Counted from the first letter of the stretch, positions 8,689 to 16,089 are shown. The stretch: 34,162 nucleotides of DNA from M3 sp045133615 (GCA_045133615.1 JBGUUQ010000134.1:1-34162); one strand, 5' to 3'. Program-made: numbers and translations. Notes: generated from the sequence alone by a model not told the origin.

Positions 8689-9233
8689 TGCGTAGCAAAA
8701 TATTTCCATAGCGGAGCCACCATCAAGGCTTGACGGATGAGGTCGTCGCGAAGCATCGCGACGACCTCATCGCGTTCAAAGAAATGAACGGTTATATCCT
8801 CCGTCGCTTCAAGATGCTGTGTAGAGATCTGCTCCACCCCGATGGCGAGAAAAGTGTGACTCGTATTATTCATTGAACTGGGATTGGGACATGTAGTCAT
8901 AAACTCAGACCATTCTCCCCCTCCAAAACCGGTCTCTTCATACAATTCGCGCCTCGCCGCCTCAAGAGGAGTCTCACCGGAATCCATTACTCCGGCGCAA
9001 AGTTCATAATGCGTCTCCTGTATACCATGGCGATACTGCCGCACCATCACAAACTTACCCTCGCGAGTAATTGCAATCACATTTATCCAATCCGGATATT
9101 CCAAAATATAATATTCCGGACACTCTGCCCCTGTGGGGAGCTTCACATGGTCGCGACGAGCCGTAAGCCACGGACGCTTAATGAGATACTCGCTATGGAG
9201 TATTTCCCACTTTCTGTCATCAGTCTTCATCAT
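8685..9233 (-). CDS. Nudix hydrolase (ADP-ribose pyrophosphatase-like)
   Basis: A 182-residue Nudix enzyme. The full signature Gx5Ex7REUxEExGU is present: Gly81, Glu87, Arg95-Glu96-Leu97, Glu99-Glu100, Gly102-Phe103. Proteins of this size with the N-terminal RRDHVKLPTG and VRQYRHG strands usually hydrolyse nucleoside diphosphate-X compounds such as ADP-ribose, though exact substrate cannot be told. Two adjacent Met codons (9231-9233 and 9228-9230) are possible starts. The gene converges on the secreted protein gene and overlaps its end by four bases, with no terminator of normal form between them. A perfect palindrome (8736-8771) lies inside its 3' part. Confidence 0.93.
   Translation of the reverse strand: MMKTDDRKWEILHSEYLIKRPWLTARRDHVKLPTGAECPEYYILEYPDWINVIAITREGKFVMVRQYRHGIQETHYELCAGVMDSGETPLEAARRELYEETGFGGGEWSEFMTTCPNPSSMNNTSHTFLAIGVEQISTQHLEATEDITVHFFERDEVVAMLRDDLIRQALMVAPLWKYFATH
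8736..8771. repeat. perfect 16-bp inverted repeat with 4-base loop inside the Nudix gene
   Basis: Positions 8736-8751 (GATGAGGTCGTCGCGA) are the exact reverse complement of 8756-8771, separated by AGCA. On the minus strand it encodes DEVVAMLRDDLI in the C-terminal part of the Nudix protein; on the plus strand it begins 47 bases after the stop of the secreted protein gene. There is no following T-run in either direction, so it is not a standard intrinsic terminator. Confidence 0.9.
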
Positions 9234-9290
9234 ATATAAATAACGGCATTCACGCAGTCGTATTGTTTGAGATATTTAACTAATAAAAAG

Positions 9291-9321
9291 TTGTAAAGGC
9301 GGTATTTTGTCGCTACATTTG
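9291..9321 (+). promoter_or_regulatory. rubrerythrin promoter
   Basis: TTG (9291-9293), 20 bases, then TACATTTG (9314-9321): both elements of the Bacteroidota consensus at the normal spacing. The start would be near 9326, leaving about 36 bases of leader. The promoter lies in the 128-base gap between the diverging Nudix and rubrerythrin genes. Confidence 0.7.
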
Positions 9322-9361
9322 CGGTAAACTAATCCAATTACAAAAAACAAAGCATAAAATT

Positions 9362-9904
9362 ATGAAGGAATTAAAAGGTTCTAAAACCGAAAAAAACTTG
9401 CAAGAGGCATTTGCCGGTGAGTCAATGGCTCGCAACAAATATACCTACTACGCATCTAAGGCAAAAAAAGAAGGTTTCGTACAGATAGCCAACATCTTTG
9501 AAGAAACTGCAAACAACGAAAAAGAACACGCCAAAATATGGTTTAAACTCCTCCATGGCGATGATGTTCCCGAAACAGCAGCCAACCTTCTCGATGCAGC
9601 TCAAGGCGAAAACTACGAATGGACTGACATGTACGCACGTTTTGCAGAAGAAGCCCGCGAAGAAGGATTTACCAAAATCGCTGCCCTTTTTGACCTCGTA
9701 GGCAAAATCGAAAAAGAACACGAAGCACGCTACCGCAAGTTGCTCGCCAACGTAGAAGGCGAACTCGTATTCTCTCGCGACGGCGACTGCATCTGGGAAT
9801 GTGCTAACTGCGGTCACATCGTAATCGGCAAGAAAGCACCTGCAATCTGCCCCGTATGCAAGCACCCCCAAGCCTACTTCCAAATCAAGGCTCAAAACTA
9901 TTAA
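9362..9904 (+). CDS. rubrerythrin
   Basis: A 180-residue rubrerythrin, a cytosolic diiron peroxidase of anaerobes that reduces hydrogen peroxide with electrons from rubredoxin or NADH-linked donors. The ferritin-like domain (about 1-135) carries the iron ligands Glu20, Glu53-x-x-His56, Glu86 or nearby Glu83, Glu97 and Glu117-x-x-His120. The C-terminal rubredoxin-like domain has Cys147-x-x-Cys150 and Cys163-x-x-Cys166. The order of domains and length fit the classical, not the reverse or symerythrin, form. It has its own promoter and terminator. Oxidative-stress control is expected but no operator was recognised. Confidence 0.95.
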   Translation: MKELKGSKTEKNLQEAFAGESMARNKYTYYASKAKKEGFVQIANIFEETANNEKEHAKIWFKLLHGDDVPETAANLLDAAQGENYEWTDMYARFAEEAREEGFTKIAALFDLVGKIEKEHEARYRKLLANVEGELVFSRDGDCIWECANCGHIVIGKKAPAICPVCKHPQAYFQIKAQNY

Positions 9905-9937
9905 TTCAGATTATAGTTACTATCAAACAATACTCCG

Positions 9938-9975
9938 GCGGATGCGACGAAAAAACTGTCGCATCCGCTTGTATT
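9938..9975 (+). terminator. rubrerythrin terminator
   Basis: A perfect 11-bp stem GCGGATGCGAC/GTCGCATCCGC (9938-9948 with 9958-9968), loop GAAAAAACT, then TTGTATTAT. The first bases after the stem (TTG, 9969-9971) also serve as the likely -33 element of the rpsA promoter, so the two signals are packed end to end. Confidence 0.85.
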
Positions 9976-9999
9976 ATAGAAAATTATGTCGTAACTTTG
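9969..9999 (+). promoter_or_regulatory. rpsA promoter
   Basis: TTG (9969-9971), 20 bases, TAACTTTG (9992-9999). Predicted start near 10004, giving a leader of about 64 bases made largely of A and T. Confidence 0.7.
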
Positions 10000-10033
10000 C
10001 GCCCGCAAGTTATAGACCAACATAATGTCTGAC

Positions 10034-10069
10034 TTATTAATTAACTTATTTATTAACTAATTTATTAAT
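10034..10069 (+). repeat. three tandem AT-only-like 12-mers in the rpsA leader
   Basis: TTATTAATTAAC (10034-10045), TTATTTATTAAC (10046-10057) and TAATTTATTAAT (10058-10069) lie head to tail; the third runs into the rpsA ATG (10068-10070). They would sit in the 5' UTR right at the ribosome entry site. Confidence 0.75.
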
Positions 10070-11849
10070 GAACGAATTAAAAAATTCACCCATCGAAGAT
10101 TTCGATTGGGATGCCTTTGAAAAGGGCGAAACTCAAGGTGAAAAGACCCGCGAAGAGCTTACCAAGACCTACGACGAGTCTCTCAACACCGTTAAAGACA
10201 AAGAAGTAATCGAAGGTACTATCATCTCGCTCAACAAGCGCGAAGCTGTAGTTAACATCGGTTACAAGAGCGACGGCATCATCCCCGTCAACGAATTCCG
10301 CTACAACCCCGACATCAAAGTTGGCGACGTTGTTGAGGTATTCATCGAAAACCAAGAAGACCGCAAAGGTCAACTTATCCTCTCTCACAAGAAAGCTCGC
10401 GCTTCTCGCTCTTGGGATCGCGTAAACCAAGCTCTCGAAAACGACGAAATCATCAAGGGTTACATCAAGTGCCGCACTAAGGGTGGTATGATTGTTGACG
10501 TATTCGGCATCGAAGCATTCCTCCCCGGTTCTCAAATCGATGTGAAGCCCATCCGCGACTACGACATCTTCGTAGGCAAAACGATGGAATTCAAAGTCGT
10601 TAAAATCAATCAAGAATTCAAGAATGTTGTTGTATCTCACAAAGCCCTCATCGAAGCTGAGCTCGAACAACAGAAGAAAGATATCATCGCTAAGCTCGAA
10701 AAAGGTCAAGTACTTGAAGGTACCGTTAAGAACATCACTTCTTACGGTGTATTCATCGACCTCGGTGGCGTAGACGGTCTTATCCACATCACCGACCTCT
10801 CTTGGGGACGTGTTAATCATCCCGAAGAAGTTGTGGCTCTCGACCAAAAGCTCAACGTCGTTATCCTCGACTTCGACGACGAAAAGAAGCGCATCGCTCT
10901 CGGTCTCAAGCAACTTCAACCCCATCCATGGGATGCTCTTGACGCAAACCTCAAGGTTGGCGACAAGGTTAAGGGTAAAGTTGTCGTTATGGCTGACTAC
11001 GGCGCATTTATCGAAATCGCTGCCGGCGTAGAAGGTCTCATCCACGTTTCTGAAATGTCTTGGTCACAACACCTCCGTTCAGCTCAAGACTTCATGAAGG
11101 TTGGCGACGAAATCGAAGCTGTAATCCTCACCCTCGACCGCGACGAACGCAAGATGTCACTCGGCATCAAGCAACTCAAGAACGATCCTTGGGAAAACAT
11201 CGAAACCAAATATCCTATCGGTAGCCAACACACCGCTAAGGTACGCAACTTCACCAACTTCGGTGTATTCGTTGAAATCGAAGAAGGCGTTGACGGTCTT
11301 ATCCACATCAGCGACCTCTCTTGGACCAAGAAGATCAAACACCCGAGCGAATTTACTCAAATCGGTGCCGACATCCAAGTTCAAGTTCTCGAAATCGACA
11401 AGGACAACCGTCGCTTGAGCCTCGGTCACAAGCAACTCGAAGAAAATCCCTGGGATGTATTTGAAACCCTCTTCACCGTTGGTAGCGTACACGAAGGTAC
11501 TATCGTAGAAATGCTTGAAAAGGGCGCAGTTATCTCACTCCCCTATGGCGTTGAAGGTTTCGCCACTCCCAAACACCTCGTTAAGGAAGATGGCAGCCAC
11601 GCTAAGGTTGAAGAAAAACTCGAATTCAAGGTAATCGAATTCAACAAGGAAAGCAAGCGCATCATCCTTTCTCACAGCCGCATCTTCGAAGATGAAGCTA
11701 AAGCAGAAAAGGCTGAAGCTAAGAAAGCTAAGCGTCAAAGCAAGCAAAGCGAAAGCGCTCCCGCGCTCAACACTACGCTTGAAAAGACCACCCTTGGCGA
11801 CCTCGAAGAACTCGCAGCTCTCAAGGAAAAGCTTTCAGGCAAGAAATAA
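10068..11849 (+). CDS. rpsA: 30S ribosomal protein S1
   Basis: A 593-residue protein with six S1/OB-fold repeats: starting near residues 45, 124, 207, 293, 380 and 467. Repeats 3-5 carry the strong G-V-F-I/V-E/D-x...GLIHI/V-S/T core; repeats 1, 2 and 6 are divergent, as in other S1 proteins. S1 binds mRNA at the 30S platform and promotes initiation on leaders that lack Shine-Dalgarno pairing, which suits Bacteroidota. A charged Lys/Ala/Glu-rich tail (about 545-593) follows the last repeat. Codon use is strongly biased to a few codons, as in highly expressed genes, producing long antisense open frames that are not genes. It has its own promoter and terminator. Confidence 0.97.
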   Translation: MNELKNSPIEDFDWDAFEKGETQGEKTREELTKTYDESLNTVKDKEVIEGTIISLNKREAVVNIGYKSDGIIPVNEFRYNPDIKVGDVVEVFIENQEDRKGQLILSHKKARASRSWDRVNQALENDEIIKGYIKCRTKGGMIVDVFGIEAFLPGSQIDVKPIRDYDIFVGKTMEFKVVKINQEFKNVVVSHKALIEAELEQQKKDIIAKLEKGQVLEGTVKNITSYGVFIDLGGVDGLIHITDLSWGRVNHPEEVVALDQKLNVVILDFDDEKKRIALGLKQLQPHPWDALDANLKVGDKVKGKVVVMADYGAFIEIAAGVEGLIHVSEMSWSQHLRSAQDFMKVGDEIEAVILTLDRDERKMSLGIKQLKNDPWENIETKYPIGSQHTAKVRNFTNFGVFVEIEEGVDGLIHISDLSWTKKIKHPSEFTQIGADIQVQVLEIDKDNRRLSLGHKQLEENPWDVFETLFTVGSVHEGTIVEMLEKGAVISLPYGVEGFATPKHLVKEDGSHAKVEEKLEFKVIEFNKESKRIILSHSRIFEDEAKAEKAEAKKAKRQSKQSESAPALNTTLEKTTLGDLEELAALKEKLSGKK

Positions 11850-11873
11850 TCATCCACTGATTATAATTCTCCC

Positions 11874-11908
11874 AACAGGGTGCCTCATCGGCACCCTGTT
11901 TTTTTTTG
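11874..11908 (+). terminator. rpsA terminator
   Basis: AACAGGGTGCC (11874-11884) pairs perfectly with GGCACCCTGTT (11890-11900) around TCATC, followed by an uninterrupted T-run to 11907. Confidence 0.95.
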
Positions 11909-11940
11909 CAAATACCCCCATTTTCATCACATAAATGTGT

Positions 11941-11948
11941 TATCTTTG
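11941..11948 (+). promoter_or_regulatory. -7 element of the acyltransferase promoter
   Basis: TATCTTTG at 11941-11948 matches TAnnTTTG. The -33 side is poor (TTTTC at 11921-11925). Start would be near 11953, about 95 bases before the upstream ATG at 12049. In between, an imperfect inverted repeat (CACGGAT 11984-11990 with ATCTGTG 11999-12005) might form a weak hairpin. Confidence 0.45.
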
Positions 11949-12048
11949 TCAATCAATTCATCATACATATTTTTTGAATTAGACACGGATAATAAAATAT
12001 CTGTGATTATTCATTCAAAAGTCCACGCATTTAGAAAACCCAAGTAAT

Positions 12049-12093
12049 ATGCAGTGTATCAGCAATTTAATCAATAGGGGGGGGGGTAAGTAA
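12049..12093 (+). other. out-of-frame 5' end of the acyltransferase gene (14-codon leader ORF as sequenced)
   Basis: ATG 12049 opens a frame reading MQCISNLINRGGGK and stopping at TAA 12091-12093, directly after the poly-G tract. With nine or twelve G instead of ten, the same ATG reads through into the acyltransferase frame as ...INRGGVSNRSSNFELYRIIC-MLMIVAHHF. I interpret it as the true beginning of the acyltransferase gene, disconnected by the tract length in this sequence. Confidence 0.7.
12077..12086 (+). repeat. G10 homopolymer, candidate phase-variation tract
   Basis: Ten consecutive G in an otherwise AT-rich stretch, flanked by AATA and TAAG. It is the only such tract in the window and lies exactly between a start codon and the rest of the coding region. 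Tracts of this length are prone to slipped-strand mispairing during replication. Confidence 0.9.
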
Positions 12094-12130
12094 CCGCTCC
12101 TCAAATTTTGAGCTATATCGCATCATCTGT

Positions 12131-13150
12131 ATGTTAATGATTGTCGCTCATCACTTTGTAGTAAATTCAGGATTATCAGAGACTCCTATGAGTACGAATC
12201 CAGCAGCAGTAAATACCATCTATTTATGGTTATTCGGGATGTGGGGCAAAACTGGCATAAATTGCTTTCTCCTTATCACAGGATACTTTATGTGCAATAG
12301 CAATATTTCGCTTAGAAAATTTGTCAAATTAATGCTGTGGATATATTTTTATAAACTTATCATTTTCACAATTTTCCTATACACAGGATATGAAACACTC
12401 TCATTGACAAGCTTATTCAGATTAATAATGCCTGTTTGGGGATTCCACACCAATTTTACAAGTTGTTTTATAGGATTCTGGTTAACAATCCCTTTTTGGA
12501 ACATACTCATACAGAATATGACAAAAAAACAACATCTGTTGCTTTTAATTTTACTTCTAAGCATATACACACTATTAGGCTCTATCCCATCATTTTCCGT
12601 TACAATCAATTATATAACATGGTTCGGAGTTATATACCTAATAGCCTCTTATATAAGACGGTATCCCAATAAAACATTTGATTGCCGAAAACTTTGGGGA
12701 TGGAGTACTTTAGCAACTATAACATTAGCATGTTTGTCTATGTTATTTACAATTGCCATCGGAATTAAAAGCACATTATTCTTTGTATCAGATAGTAATA
12801 AGTTCTTTGCCTTAGCTGTGGCTGTAACAAGCTTTTTATGGATTAAAAATATTAATCTCGCTTATAATAGAGTCATAAATGCAATCGGCGGCTCTACGTT
12901 TGGGGTCCTACTAATTCATGCAAATTCCGATGCAATGAGACAGTGGCTATGGAAAGATAGTGTAGATTGTGTCGGACATTATGCTCTTCCTCTCCCCCAA
13001 CTCATTCTTTTCAGTATTGGGACAATACTCGCTATATTCTGCGTCTGTACAATAATCGATGTATTAAGAATAAGACTTTTTGAAAAGCCTTTCTTCAATT
13101 GGTACGACAAGAAGCCGAGATTTCAGAAAGTCAAATCTCTCTTGTCATAA
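12131..13150 (+). CDS. acyltransferase family 3 membrane protein, probably phase-variable and OFF
   Basis: The in-frame part starting at the internal ATG has 339 residues; the complete protein from 12049 would have 366 with nine G. About ten hydrophobic helices fit the acyltransferase-3 family (OafA/WecH type), inner-membrane enzymes that O-acylate surface polysaccharides, LPS or other sugars. Family marks: MLMIVAHHFVVNSG at the start of helix 1 and FFxxITGYFM-like GINCFLLITGYFM. The conserved upstream N-F-E-L-x-R-I-I-C segment is encoded at 12104-12130, in frame but upstream of any ATG, so translation from 12131 would lack the conserved Arg. The only other in-frame upstream codons, back to the stop at 12068, include no ATG, GTG or TTG. 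Base composition is clearly more AT-rich than the rpsA and pnp genes beside it, suggesting transfer. Confidence 0.85.
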   Translation: MLMIVAHHFVVNSGLSETPMSTNPAAVNTIYLWLFGMWGKTGINCFLLITGYFMCNSNISLRKFVKLMLWIYFYKLIIFTIFLYTGYETLSLTSLFRLIMPVWGFHTNFTSCFIGFWLTIPFWNILIQNMTKKQHLLLLILLLSIYTLLGSIPSFSVTINYITWFGVIYLIASYIRRYPNKTFDCRKLWGWSTLATITLACLSMLFTIAIGIKSTLFFVSDSNKFFALAVAVTSFLWIKNINLAYNRVINAIGGSTFGVLLIHANSDAMRQWLWKDSVDCVGHYALPLPQLILFSIGTILAIFCVCTIIDVLRIRLFEKPFFNWYDKKPRFQKVKSLLS

Positions 13151-13151
13151 C

Positions 13152-13192
13152 GGACATAAATAAAGATGCCGAACCCGCAAAGGCTCGGCATC
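13152..13192 (-). terminator. pnp terminator, between convergent genes
   Basis: GATGCCGA (13165-13172) pairs with TCGGCATC (13185-13192), extended by GCC/GGT-type pairs inward. On the minus strand it is followed by TTTATTTATG, so it fits the end of pnp; the same hairpin may also serve the convergent acyltransferase. Confidence 0.75.
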
Positions 13193-13220
13193 TATCGCGT
13201 AATAAATATTTATGGTTAGA

Positions 13221-15476
13221 TTATTCGTCGTTACGACGGTTGTTGTCACGGCGAGGACCGCGATTATTATCGCGACGAGGGCCACGGTCGCCATCACGAC
13301 GAGGTCCGCGATCACCGTCACGACGCTGAGGACGCGGTGCGCGTTCACGTTCCACATAGCCTTCGGGCTTTTCTTGAAGTGCACGCATCGACAAACGATA
13401 CTTACCGGTCTTCTTATCAATTTCAATGAGCTTAACTTCTACGGTGTCACCTTCAGCAAGACCAGACGCTTCCATCGAGTCAAGTCGTTCCCAGCTGATT
13501 TCCGAAATATGGAGGAGACCATCGCGGTTAGGCATAAATTCCACGAACGCACCAAATTCCAAAATAGAACGAACTTTACCGGTATATACCTTACCTTCTT
13601 CAGGAAGTTCTACGATAGCATTTATCATAGCCAATGCCTTATCGATAGAAGCCTTGTTAGCTGCGGCAACTTCGATATAACCATGGTCGTCAATTTCGTC
13701 GATAGAAACAGTTGCACCACTCTCTTCTTGAATACCTTGTATAATCTTTCCGCCCGGGCCGATTACAGCACCAATGAGATCCTTAGGAATAGTCATTGTC
13801 ACGATGCGAGGCACATGGGGCTTGTAATCTTCGCGAGCTTCGGGAATAGTCTCGTTGATGATATTAAGGATGTGGAGACGTCCGTCGCGAGCCTGAAGAA
13901 GAGCCTTTTCAAGCACTTCATAGCTAAGACCGTCGCACTTGATATCCATCTGAGTTGCGGTAATACCATCGACAGTACCTGTCACCTTGAAGTCCATATC
14001 ACCAAGGTGGTCTTCATCGCCAAGAATATCGGAGAGAATTGCATACTTCACATTGTCGGTATCCGAGATAAGACCCATTGCAATACCTGCTACAGGCTTT
14101 TTCATCTTCACACCGGCATCGAGGAGCGCGAGAGTACCGGCACATACGGTAGCCATCGAAGATGAACCGTTAGATTCCAAAATATCACTTACAATGCGAC
14201 ATACATAAGGAAATCCCTCGGGGAACATGCGTTTCAATGCGCGATGTGCAAGGTTACCATGTCCCACTTCGCGACGACCTACGCCACGAGTCGGCTTAGC
14301 CTCTCCGGTAGAGAAGGGAGGGAAATTATAGTGAAGGAGGAAGCGTTCGCGACCTTCGTTGAGTACATCATCAAGGATTTTCTCGTCAAGTTTGGTACCG
14401 AGAGTCACTGTAGCGAGAGCCTGAGTTTCACCGCGGGTGAATACAGCCGAGCCGTGAGGTCCGGGGAGATAGTCGGTTTCACACCAGATAGGACGGATTT
14501 CAGTCGTCTTACGACCATCCAAACGAATACCCTCATCGAGGATGCAACGGCGCACAGCTTCGCGCTCTACATCGTGGTAGTAACGCTTGATCATGCTCGT
14601 CTTAGCTTCTTGCTCCTCTTCTGAAAGAGCTGCGATATACTCGTCGCGGATAGCATCAAACGATTCTTGACGCCAATGTTTGTCGGCACAACCGGCCTTA
14701 GCTACCGCATAAGCTTTGTCGTAGCACTTATCGTGTACATCCTTGCGGAGTTCTTCATCATTTACTTCATGGCAATATTCACGTTTTGCGATGCCGACAG
14801 CTTCAGCCAATTCCAACTGAGCCTTGCATTGCTCTTTGATGGCAGCGTGAGCAGCCTTGAGAGCGTTAAGAAGGTCGGTTTCCGACACCTCATCCATTTC
14901 GCCCTCCACCATCATGATATTGTCGTAGGTAGCACCTACCATAAGTTCCATATCTGCCTTTTCAAGCTGTTCGAAAGTCGGGTTGATAACGAACTCGCCG
15001 TCTACACGAGCCACTCGCACTTCCGAAATAGGGCCATTGAAAGGAATGTCGGATACAGCGATTGCTGCAGATGCAGCAAGACCGGCCAATGCATCAGGCA
15101 TGTCTACGCCATCCGACGAATACATCGTTATGTTGACAAACGTGTCTGCGTGATAATTATCAGGAAAAAGGGGACGAAGCACGCGGTCAACCAAACGTGC
15201 CGTCAAAATCTCATAGTCCGAAGCGCGACCCTCACGTTTGAGGAATCCGCCGGGAAAACGCCCGAAAGAAGAGAATTTCTCCTTATACTCTACTTGGAGG
15301 GGCATAAAGTCCACATCCTCACCGGCTTCCTTTGCCGATACTACAGTTGCCAAGAGCATCGTTCCGCCCATGCGCAACTCAACCGCTCCATCGGCTTGCT
15401 TGGCAAGTTTGCCTGTCTCGATCGTAATCTCACGACCGTCATTAAGCACGATGGTTTTCTTAATTGGATTTACCAT
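13221..15476 (-). CDS. pnp: polyribonucleotide nucleotidyltransferase (PNPase)
   Basis: A 751-residue phosphorolytic 3'-5' exoribonuclease that degrades mRNA and can add tails. Order of domains: two RNase PH-like domains separated by a helical linker, a KH domain with GxxG loop in IGAVIGPGGKII, and an S1 domain (GKVRSILEFGAFVEFMPNRDGLLHISEISW). The second core has GSSSMATVCAGTLALLDAG and GDEDHLGDMDFKV typical of the active site. Beyond the S1 domain is a 42-residue tail (about 710-751) made of RRDGDRGP and RRDNNRGP octads, an RGG-like basic region likely to bind RNA; this makes it longer than the usual ~700-710. Own promoter and terminator. Strong codon bias. Confidence 0.97.
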   Translation of the reverse strand: MVNPIKKTIVLNDGREITIETGKLAKQADGAVELRMGGTMLLATVVSAKEAGEDVDFMPLQVEYKEKFSSFGRFPGGFLKREGRASDYEILTARLVDRVLRPLFPDNYHADTFVNITMYSSDGVDMPDALAGLAASAAIAVSDIPFNGPISEVRVARVDGEFVINPTFEQLEKADMELMVGATYDNIMMVEGEMDEVSETDLLNALKAAHAAIKEQCKAQLELAEAVGIAKREYCHEVNDEELRKDVHDKCYDKAYAVAKAGCADKHWRQESFDAIRDEYIAALSEEEQEAKTSMIKRYYHDVEREAVRRCILDEGIRLDGRKTTEIRPIWCETDYLPGPHGSAVFTRGETQALATVTLGTKLDEKILDDVLNEGRERFLLHYNFPPFSTGEAKPTRGVGRREVGHGNLAHRALKRMFPEGFPYVCRIVSDILESNGSSSMATVCAGTLALLDAGVKMKKPVAGIAMGLISDTDNVKYAILSDILGDEDHLGDMDFKVTGTVDGITATQMDIKCDGLSYEVLEKALLQARDGRLHILNIINETIPEAREDYKPHVPRIVTMTIPKDLIGAVIGPGGKIIQGIQEESGATVSIDEIDDHGYIEVAAANKASIDKALAMINAIVELPEEGKVYTGKVRSILEFGAFVEFMPNRDGLLHISEISWERLDSMEASGLAEGDTVEVKLIEIDKKTGKYRLSMRALQEKPEGYVERERAPRPQRRDGDRGPRRDGDRGPRRDNNRGPRRDNNRRNDE

Positions 15477-15512
15477 AAATATTTATTCTTATTTCTTCTT
15501 ATAAAAATCATG

Positions 15513-15543
15513 CAAAGTTACACAAAATGCCACTGACTACCAA
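15513..15543 (-). promoter_or_regulatory. pnp promoter
   Basis: On the minus strand: TTG (15543-15541), 20 bases, TAACTTTG (15520-15513), both consensus. Start near 15508, leader of about 32 bases. Confidence 0.7.
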
Positions 15544-15556
15544 TTTATAACCAATC

Positions 15557-15613
15557 AAAAAAACATCAAAGCGGACAAAATCCTCGCAAAAACTGCAATT
15601 CATTTGTCCGCTT
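15557..15613 (-). terminator. terminator of the small membrane protein gene
   Basis: An 11-bp perfect stem AAGCGGACAAA/TTTGTCCGCTT (15569-15579 with 15603-15613) around a 23-base loop. In the minus direction it is followed by TGATG and a run of seven T. It insulates pnp from the upstream gene. Confidence 0.75.
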
Positions 15614-15633
15614 ATAGTTATTTCCTTAAAAAT

Positions 15634-15987
15634 CTATTTATTTTCGCTTGAATATCGTCTCATGCCTATTACGGCAAAAATCAACAGCACAATAGCCGGA
15701 ATGATTATTGCCATTCTTATATCTTTATCACAACCCAATCGGGATAAGACAAAGACACCTATAATAAGTGCCATAGCCACTACAAATATCACTTTGATAA
15801 GAACTTTTACATTAGGAGCAAAAAAGCCTCGTTTTTCTTTATATTCGACATAAGATGCAACAACGGCACAAGCTAAGGCCACACCCAAACACAGCCATGT
15901 CCAAAAATCATCTCTTGATGACACTAATACATACGCCAAAGCAGAAATCCATCCGACGTTCCTTACTACTGAATACAATTTTTCCAT
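15634..15987 (-). CDS. hypothetical small integral membrane protein
   Basis: A 117-residue protein I do not recognise. It has four predicted hydrophobic segments (about 10-22, 29-45, 62-82, 90-107) separated by short charged loops; the YKEKRGFF loop after helix 2 and MRRYSSENK tail suggest those face the cytoplasm. It is monocistronic, with a terminator downstream. It has one of the few strong Shine-Dalgarno sequences in the window: AAGGAGG on the minus strand at 16001-15995, seven bases from ATG. This supports the start and is unusual for the lineage. No function can be assigned. Confidence 0.75.
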   Translation of the reverse strand: MEKLYSVVRNVGWISALAYVLVSSRDDFWTWLCLGVALACAVVASYVEYKEKRGFFAPNVKVLIKVIFVVAMALIIGVFVLSRLGCDKDIRMAIIIPAIVLLIFAVIGMRRYSSENK

Positions 15988-15994
15988 TTTTATT

Positions 15995-16001
15995 CCTCCT
16001 T
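15995..16001 (-). promoter_or_regulatory. canonical Shine-Dalgarno sequence AAGGAGG
   Basis: AAGGAGG on the minus strand, spaced seven bases from the ATG of the small membrane protein. Bacteroidales genes, including nearly all others here, lack such a site. Confidence 0.8.
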
Positions 16002-16089
16002 AATTTTTAAGTTCTGTGCACAAATCACTTTCTCCGGTCATTGTCTACAAAAAGCAATCTCAAAAGCACATTTCAGGTTAATTCTATCG

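Noticed and set aside
10086..11045. 319-codon open frame opposite rpsA
   Set aside because: Shadow of the strongly biased rpsA coding region; Val/Phe/Asp-rich product typical of such artefacts.
11984..12005. Inverted repeat upstream of the acyltransferase as an invertible-promoter site
   Set aside because: Only seven imperfect base pairs around an eight-base spacer; too short to enclose a promoter, and no recombinase gene is nearby.
13230..13330. Short direct repeats resembling an array
   Set aside because: They are coding repeats for the octads in the PNPase tail with no spacers, so not CRISPR.
13212..15536. Long plus-strand open frames (317, 126 and 289 codons) opposite pnp
   Set aside because: They lie entirely antisense to an intact PNPase and show no domain; they reflect its biased codon use.
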